A DNA stretch of 64,000 nt from FACHB-T130 sp042747725 (GTDB lineage: Bacteria; Cyanobacteriota; Cyanobacteriia; Cyanobacteriales; FACHB-T130). Made by a program: the position numbers and the translations under genes. The stretch covers positions 1-64,000 of the forward strand of contig NZ_JBHZGO010000003.1 in NCBI RefSeq assembly GCF_042747725.1, written 5' to 3'. The notes below the pieces were generated by a model. It ran no database searches, was not told the origin of the DNA, and saw only the letters and a list, made by a program, of their open reading frames with translations. This document shows, in pieces, positions 59,180-64,000 of this stretch. Every line of letters begins with the position of its first letter. Positions within the stretch are counted from its first letter, which is position 1.

Positions 59180-60943
59180 ATGACACAAGTAGAGCTTCAA
59201 GAACAAGCCAATCTACCGGCTCACGGTAAACAACCGAAGGTAACGCATTGGCGAGAATACTTTAGCTTTAGTACCGACCACAAAGTGATTGGGATTCAAT
59301 ATCTGGTCACGACGTTTATCTTTTATTTGATCGGTGGGGTACTGGCAACAGCCGTTCGCACGGAACTGGCAACACCAGCGTCCGATTTTGTCCCCCCAGA
59401 TGTTTACAACAGCTTATTTACGGTTCACGCGACGGTGATGATCTTCTTGTGGATCGTGCCTGCGGGAACCGGCGGCTTTGGTAACTACCTGGTGCCCTTG
59501 CTGATTGGGGCAAGGGATATGGCGTTTCCCAGACTGAATGCGATCGCCTTCTGGATGATCCCACCCGCTGGGTTGCTGCTGTTGAGCAGTTTCTTAGTCG
59601 GGGCACCCGGTGCGGGTTGGACTTCTTATCCCCCCTTGAGCCTTGTCAGTGGCAAACCCGGTGAAGCGATTTGGATTCTCAGCGTCCTGATCCTGGGAAC
59701 CTCCTCGATTTTGGCAGCGATAAATTTTCTCGTCACCATCTGGAAGATGCGGACGCCGGGGATGGGGTGGAATCAAATGCCCTTGTTCTGCTGGGCAATG
59801 CTCGCTACCTCTGCATTGGCTCTCATCGCTACGCCAGTCTTAGCAGGGGCACTGATTCTACTATCTTTTGACCTGCTGGTGGGTACGTCCTTCTTTAACC
59901 CGACTGGCGGAGGAGATCCGGTGGTGTATCAGCACCTATTCTGGTTTTACTCTCACCCGGCGGTTTACATCATGATCCTCCCCTTTTTCGGGATGATCTC
60001 AGAAATTTTGCCGGTTCACGCCCGCAAGCCGATTTTTGGTTATAAGGCGATCGCTTATTCCAGTCTGGCGATCAGCTTTTTGGGGCTAATCGTCTGGGCG
60101 CACCATATGTTTACCAGCGGCACCCCTGCCTGGTTGCGGATGTTTTTCATGATCACCACAATGGTGATTGCTGTCCCTACCGGGATCAAAGTTTTTAGCT
60201 GGTTGGCAACCATTTGGGGTGGCAAACTGCGCCTAAACAGCGCCATGCTGTTCGCAATGGGCTTTATCTCCATGTTTGTCATCGGCGGCATCAGTGGCGT
60301 CATGGTGGCAGCCGTGCCCTTCGATATCCACGTTCACGACACCTACTTTGTAGTGGCTCACCTGCACTACGTCCTCTTTGGCGGCAGTGTATTCGGCATT
60401 TATGCCGGATTTTATCACTGGTTCCCCAAGATGACGGGGCGGATGCTGAACGAAACTTGGGGCAAAATTCACTTTGTCTTGATGTTGATTGGCTTCAATA
60501 TGGCCTTCCTGCCGATGCACAAGCTAGGTCTAGAAGGCATGAACCGGCGGATTGCTGAGTATGACCCGAAATTTACTACGCTCAACTTAATTTGCACTAT
60601 TGGGGCATACATACTCGCCGTGTCCACCATTCCTTTTATTGTCAATGCCTGCTGGAGTTGGATTGCGGGTCCCAAGGCACCTGACAACCCTTGGCAAGGA
60701 CTGACCCTAGAGTGGATGACGACCTCGCCCCCGCCACCGGAAAACTTTGAGAAAGACCCAGTGTTAGCCACAGGACCTTATGACTATGGCATGGGCGATC
60801 GCCGGACTCAAGTCGAGGTGCCCCTTGACGAGCCTCGAAATCCAGTCTTGGCTGCTGGCCCTGACTCGGTTCTACGTGCCGATCCCGATCCCGCAGTGGC
60901 GGCGCATCCAGATGACCGCCAAGGAGAAAGTCACAATCGGTAA
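59180..60943 (+). CDS. ctaD: Cytochrome c oxidase subunit I
   Basis: 587 residues, 12 membrane helices. Heme a/a3 and CuB His: FTVHATVMIFLWIVPAG; HLFWFYSHPAVYIMILPFFG; VWAHHMFTSG; HDTYFVVAHLHYVLFGGSVF. The D-channel Glu of HPEVY is Ala here and the preceding YS pair (FWFYSHPAVY) is present, which places it in the A2 subtype of heme-copper oxidases. The last 60 residues (from PPPPENFEKDPV) are a Pro-rich polar tail. Terminal oxidase of respiration. It sits 80 bp after ctaC across a small repeat. Confidence 0.97.
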   Translation: MTQVELQEQANLPAHGKQPKVTHWREYFSFSTDHKVIGIQYLVTTFIFYLIGGVLATAVRTELATPASDFVPPDVYNSLFTVHATVMIFLWIVPAGTGGFGNYLVPLLIGARDMAFPRLNAIAFWMIPPAGLLLLSSFLVGAPGAGWTSYPPLSLVSGKPGEAIWILSVLILGTSSILAAINFLVTIWKMRTPGMGWNQMPLFCWAMLATSALALIATPVLAGALILLSFDLLVGTSFFNPTGGGDPVVYQHLFWFYSHPAVYIMILPFFGMISEILPVHARKPIFGYKAIAYSSLAISFLGLIVWAHHMFTSGTPAWLRMFFMITTMVIAVPTGIKVFSWLATIWGGKLRLNSAMLFAMGFISMFVIGGISGVMVAAVPFDIHVHDTYFVVAHLHYVLFGGSVFGIYAGFYHWFPKMTGRMLNETWGKIHFVLMLIGFNMAFLPMHKLGLEGMNRRIAEYDPKFTTLNLICTIGAYILAVSTIPFIVNACWSWIAGPKAPDNPWQGLTLEWMTTSPPPPENFEKDPVLATGPYDYGMGDRRTQVEVPLDEPRNPVLAAGPDSVLRADPDPAVAAHPDDRQGESHNR

Positions 60944-61028
60944 TCGGGAAAAAGGTAATCGGGCAAAAACGACTACCCATTACCTATTCCCCACTACCCA
61001 TTACCTATCCAATTTCTAGAGGAGATTC

Positions 61029-61658
61029 ATGCAAGGTTCAACCATTGACCCAGCGAAGACTGCCCTCAATTATCACCACAACTCAGAAGCAACCGTGGAA
61101 GCCCACGGCGTAGAACATCATGATTTCCGCATCCAGGGGCTGATTGTGTTTCTGATTGCGGAAGGCATGATCTTTGTAGGCTTATTTACCGCCTATCTAG
61201 CCTTTCGCGCCGTGGCACCGAGTTGGCCCCCGGAAGGAACGCCAAAGTTAGAGCTATTACTGCCCGGAATCAACACAATTATTCTGATTTCCAGCAGTTT
61301 CGTCATCCACAATGCGGATACTGCCATCAAAAAGAACGATGTGGCAGGCTTAAGGACTTGGTTTGCCGCAACTGCCCTGATGGGAGCGATTTTCCTAGGG
61401 GGTCAGATTTACGAGTATACCCATTTAGAATTTGGCCTCAGCACTAACTTGTTTGCCAGCACGTTCTATGTTCTAACTGGTTTCCACGGTCTCCACGTTC
61501 TTTTGGGGCTGGGGGCGATGATTGCCGTTTTGTGGCGCAGTTTCAAACCAGGTCACTACAGCAGCGAACACCACTTTGGCGTCGAAGCCGCAGAGATTTA
61601 TTGGCACTTCGTCGATATTGTGTGGATTGTTCTGTTCACCATCCTCTATCTGATTTGA
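61029..61658 (+). CDS. ctaE: Cytochrome c oxidase subunit III
   Basis: 209 residues, five membrane helices: GLIVFLIAEGMIFVGLFTAY, FYVLTGFHGLHVLLGLGAMI and YWHFVDIVWIVLFTILYLI. These are subunit III signatures (F…HG.HV..G; WHFVD.VW). A strong ribosome site (GAGGAGAT, 61018-61025) precedes the ATG. Region 60944-61017 between ctaD and ctaE holds heptamer-like repeats of ACCCATTACCTA. A terminator closes the operon. Confidence 0.96.
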   Translation: MQGSTIDPAKTALNYHHNSEATVEAHGVEHHDFRIQGLIVFLIAEGMIFVGLFTAYLAFRAVAPSWPPEGTPKLELLLPGINTIILISSSFVIHNADTAIKKNDVAGLRTWFAATALMGAIFLGGQIYEYTHLEFGLSTNLFASTFYVLTGFHGLHVLLGLGAMIAVLWRSFKPGHYSSEHHFGVEAAEIYWHFVDIVWIVLFTILYLI

Positions 61659-61689
61659 ATCTTTGTTTTTGCTTTTTTTGACCAAACTT

Positions 61690-61711
61690 GCCCCCAATTG
61701 GGGGCTTTTTT
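61690..61711 (+). terminator. Terminator of ctaCDE
   Basis: GCCCCCAATTGGGGGC perfect palindrome followed by six T, 32 bp past the ctaE stop. Confidence 0.92.
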
Positions 61712-61860
61712 ATGAGGAAAAGTTACTCTACTGATTGGAGGAGGGAAGGAGTCTTAAAATTTTAGATTTGAGGTTTGGGATTTTGGGTTGAAAATCTTAG
61801 ACAGGAAGCGACTTTCCCGATTGGAAATCATGCAACTGTTCCGCAAATGGGTGTGAATCG

Positions 61861-62688
61861 ATGGACGCAGATGAACTACTGAGGAAATATGTAGAGGGCG
61901 AAAGAGATTTTTGTCTAGCCGACCTAAGTGGAGCTGACTTGAGTGGGGTAAATCTAAGTCAGGCGGATTTCAGTGGAGCCAACTTAAAGAAAGCTACCTT
62001 GAGTCGAGCGATTCTGAGCCGATGCACCCTAGCTGCAACCCACATGGAGGAAGCCGACCTGTGTGAGGCAGACTTGCGTAGAGCCGACTTGAGTGGAGCT
62101 GAAATGCTTGGAACCTTCTTAATTGCAGCCAACCTGAGTTTATCCGACTTGATTGGCACCGATTTGACGAGAGCCAATTTGAGTTTATCCGACTTGATTG
62201 GAGCTAACTTGATTGGAGCTGATTTGAGCGAAGCTAACTTGAGTTTAGCCGACCTGCGCGGAGCTGACCTGAGTGGAGCTGACCTGAGTGGAGCTAATCT
62301 GAGCGCATCACATCTCTATGAAGCTGACTTAAGGGAGGCCAACTTGGTGGGGACTAACTTCCGTAGAGCGCTCTACAGCGAACAAACTAAGTTTCCCGAA
62401 GAGTTTGACCCAAAACTGGCAGGAGCGTTGTTGATTGCCCCGAATGTATTGCTGGCAGGGATAGACCTGAGTAGAGCGAACCTTCCTGGGGTTAATCTGC
62501 GTGGAGCTAACTTGAGCGGTACTAACTTGAGCAAGGCAGATATGGTTTGGATAGATTTGAGTGGAGCCAACTTGAGTGGAGCCAATCTCAGCCAAGCCAA
62601 TTTGAGTGGAGCCAACTTGAGTGGAGCCAATCTCAGCCAAGCCAATTTGAGTGGAGCCATCATGCCCGATGGCAGCATTCACGACTAG
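61861..62688 (+). CDS. Pentapeptide repeat protein
   Basis: 275 residues, nearly all A(D/N)LSG-type pentapeptides: LADLSGADLSGVNLSQADFS at the start, a break at about 165-205 (RALYSEQTKFPEEFDPKLAG) and a second set (GANLSGANLSQANLSGANLS). No signal peptide, so it is cytoplasmic, in contrast to the exported one at 16325. The repeats fold into a right-handed quadrilateral beta-helix; function unknown. Near-identical DNA units near the end show recent expansion. Confidence 0.92.
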   Translation: MDADELLRKYVEGERDFCLADLSGADLSGVNLSQADFSGANLKKATLSRAILSRCTLAATHMEEADLCEADLRRADLSGAEMLGTFLIAANLSLSDLIGTDLTRANLSLSDLIGANLIGADLSEANLSLADLRGADLSGADLSGANLSASHLYEADLREANLVGTNFRRALYSEQTKFPEEFDPKLAGALLIAPNVLLAGIDLSRANLPGVNLRGANLSGTNLSKADMVWIDLSGANLSGANLSQANLSGANLSGANLSQANLSGAIMPDGSIHD

Positions 62689-62753
62689 GTGAGGTCAAAT
62701 AGTTAGAGGCTAGAGGGGACTTGTGGGGAGAATCTCTGAAAGGGGTTATGCTG

Positions 62754-64000
62754 TTAGCGATCGCTCAATTGTTTCTCAAACTTGGCATAAGCTTGATTAA
62801 TCGCCTGCATTTGAGCTTTTGCATGGGTAGAAGGATTAACATCAGGGTGATACTGCCTTCCCAATCGTCGGTAAGCACGCTTAACATCGTCAGCATCAGC
62901 GTTCCTTACCACGCCCAAAACTTCCCACCATTCCCCAGATGGCACGGCGTCAAGTATGGATTCACTCGCGCCACATTTTTGCCAAATTTTCAGCGTGTTC
63001 CTCTCACCGCCACTCACCAGCGTCTGTCCATCGAAACTGAAGGCAACGGGATGACACCCAGACAGAGTATCCAGCAGTTCTCCAGCGCTTAGGTTCCAAA
63101 GTTTGATGGTGCCGTCTCGGCTGCCACTGGCGAGCGTTTTGCCATCGGGGTTGATAGCGATAGAAACAACCGCAGATGAGTGTCCTGTAAGAGTGCCAAG
63201 CAATTCTCCAGTCTGGAAATTCCACAACTTAATTGTCGCGTCTCCACTCCCACTCGCTAGAGTCTTTCCATCCGGGCTGAAGGCGACAGAAGTAACCCAG
63301 CCTGAATGTCCTATAAGGATGCGGGGCTGTTGTCCACCGCTCAAATTCCAAAGCCTGATAGTTTTATCAGCACTTCCACTGCCAAGAGTTTGGCTATCAG
63401 GACTAATAACAACAGACAAAACCGCGTCAGAATGTCCATTAAGCGTGCTTCTTAGTTTTCCTGTATAGGCACCCCAAAGCCTAATCGTTTTATCAGCGCT
63501 TCCACTAGCAATAATTTTTCCATTAGGGCTGAAGGCAACCGAGTAAACAAAGCCCGAATGACTGTAAGAAGAGTTTGAATAAAAGAAGGTGTGGAGAAAT
63601 TCTTTTTTACGCAAATTCCAGGCGGTAATTTTTTGGTCAAAACTGCCACTGGCAATCGTCTGACCATCTGGGCTAATTGCCACTGAAGAAACTTCCTGTC
63701 CTTGCCCAAGGAAGTTGAAAATCCGGTTTCCAGTCTTCAGGTTCCACAGTGTAACGGTTCTATCATCACTCCCACTAGCAATCGTCTGACCATCGGAGGT
63801 GATGGCAATAGAATTGACTGAGGCTGAGTGTCCTTTGAGGGTATGTACGCATTTCCAAGCTTGAGGTATCTGAGGCTCAATTGCCATCGATTCTGCTGCC
63901 ATCTTAGGCTTAGCAAATTCCGGTTGAGGTAACGGTGTTTGATGGGTGGAAGTTTTAGGAGTTACAGATGACTTGAAACTTGAGTTAGATGTAGAGACTG
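62754..64000 (-). CDS. WD40 repeat protein with a C-terminal DnaJ domain (N-terminus outside window)
   Basis: The frame is open from the stop at 62754 to the window edge; an ATG at 63902 is the first inside, but the frame continues upstream with a Ser/Thr/Pro-rich linker (SSVTPKTSTHQTPLPQPEFA), so the gene probably starts beyond 64000. Seven WD40 blades follow (LKGHSASVNSIAITSDGQTI, LNGHSDAVLSVVISPDSQTL, LIGHSGWVTSVAFSPDGKTL and so on, ending in LW/IW). The last 60 residues are a J domain: EWWEVLGVVRNADADDVKRA, YRRLGRQYHPDVNPSTHAKA, with the HPD triad that stimulates Hsp70. The unseen N-terminus could be a kinase or other domain. Confidence 0.85.
   Translation of the reverse strand, partial: VSTSNSSFKSSVTPKTSTHQTPLPQPEFAKPKMAAESMAIEPQIPQAWKCVHTLKGHSASVNSIAITSDGQTIASGSDDRTVTLWNLKTGNRIFNFLGQGQEVSSVAISPDGQTIASGSFDQKITAWNLRKKEFLHTFFYSNSSYSHSGFVYSVAFSPNGKIIASGSADKTIRLWGAYTGKLRSTLNGHSDAVLSVVISPDSQTLGSGSADKTIRLWNLSGGQQPRILIGHSGWVTSVAFSPDGKTLASGSGDATIKLWNFQTGELLGTLTGHSSAVVSIAINPDGKTLASGSRDGTIKLWNLSAGELLDTLSGCHPVAFSFDGQTLVSGGERNTLKIWQKCGASESILDAVPSGEWWEVLGVVRNADADDVKRAYRRLGRQYHPDVNPSTHAKAQMQAINQAYAKFEKQLSDR

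Overview
The window is chromosomal DNA of a cyanobacterium. GCGATCGC (HIP1-type) octamers occur throughout, and the gene set is cyanobacterial: ndhB, a CrtQ-type zeta-carotene desaturase, a high-light-inducible protein, purK next to a 6S RNA, ctaCDE with ctaAB, and a CbiG-CobJ fusion. Heptamer short tandem repeats, several hairpin/MITE-like repeats and a very large multi-PAS kinase suggest a filamentous or colonial species with a large genome. The genus cannot be fixed from the sequence alone.

Layout. 1-8.2 kb is a scrambled accessory region: a possible transposase start, a kinase scrap, DUF6544 and DUF1772 genes with decayed partial duplicates, a serine hydrolase that ends inside one of these duplicates, a CPBP protease exon behind a truncated group II intron, and an ECF sigma/anti-sigma/Spy-like operon. 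That operon lies between two identical 200-bp inverted mini-elements. 8.7-20.7 kb carries envelope proteins, an M16 peptidase pair, 6S RNA, purK, a holin-like protein, CbiG-CobJ and a papain-like protease with an acidic tail. 21-30 kb holds ndhB, topA, a toxin/antitoxin pair, alanine dehydrogenase, a molbindin and an Hlip. 30-41 kb holds a MerR regulator overlapping a WD40 gene, a seven-PAS histidine kinase, tRNA-Leu(CAA) overlapping an M48 protease gene, a SufA/IscA-type protein and a DUF6930 protein. 41-51 kb has crtQ, an M50 protease, a ferredoxin, cobQ and a PrxQ-type peroxiredoxin. 52-64 kb has an ABC exporter, ctaBA divergent from ctaCDE, and pentapeptide and WD40-DnaJ proteins, the last cut by the window edge.

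The most unusual structure is the pair of 200-bp elements at 5237-5436 and 7921-8120. They match at every base and lie in opposite orientation. Their ends (TGTACAGTGAC / GCACTGTACA, each with repeated GTGxC...TGTCAT-like motifs) resemble, from memory, the ends of cyanobacterial Tn7-like/CAST transposons, but they carry no gene. A YqiA-type esterase is split between them: its N-terminal part abuts one copy on the minus strand and its C-terminal codons abut the other copy on the plus strand. The simplest reading is that recombination between the copies inverted the 2.5-kb sigma-factor segment.

The heme A and cytochrome oxidase genes form one working unit: ctaA and ctaB make heme A for CtaCDE. 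CobJ and CobQ belong to cobalamin synthesis. Many other genes are single conserved cyanobacterial housekeeping or hypothetical genes with no clear operon partners.
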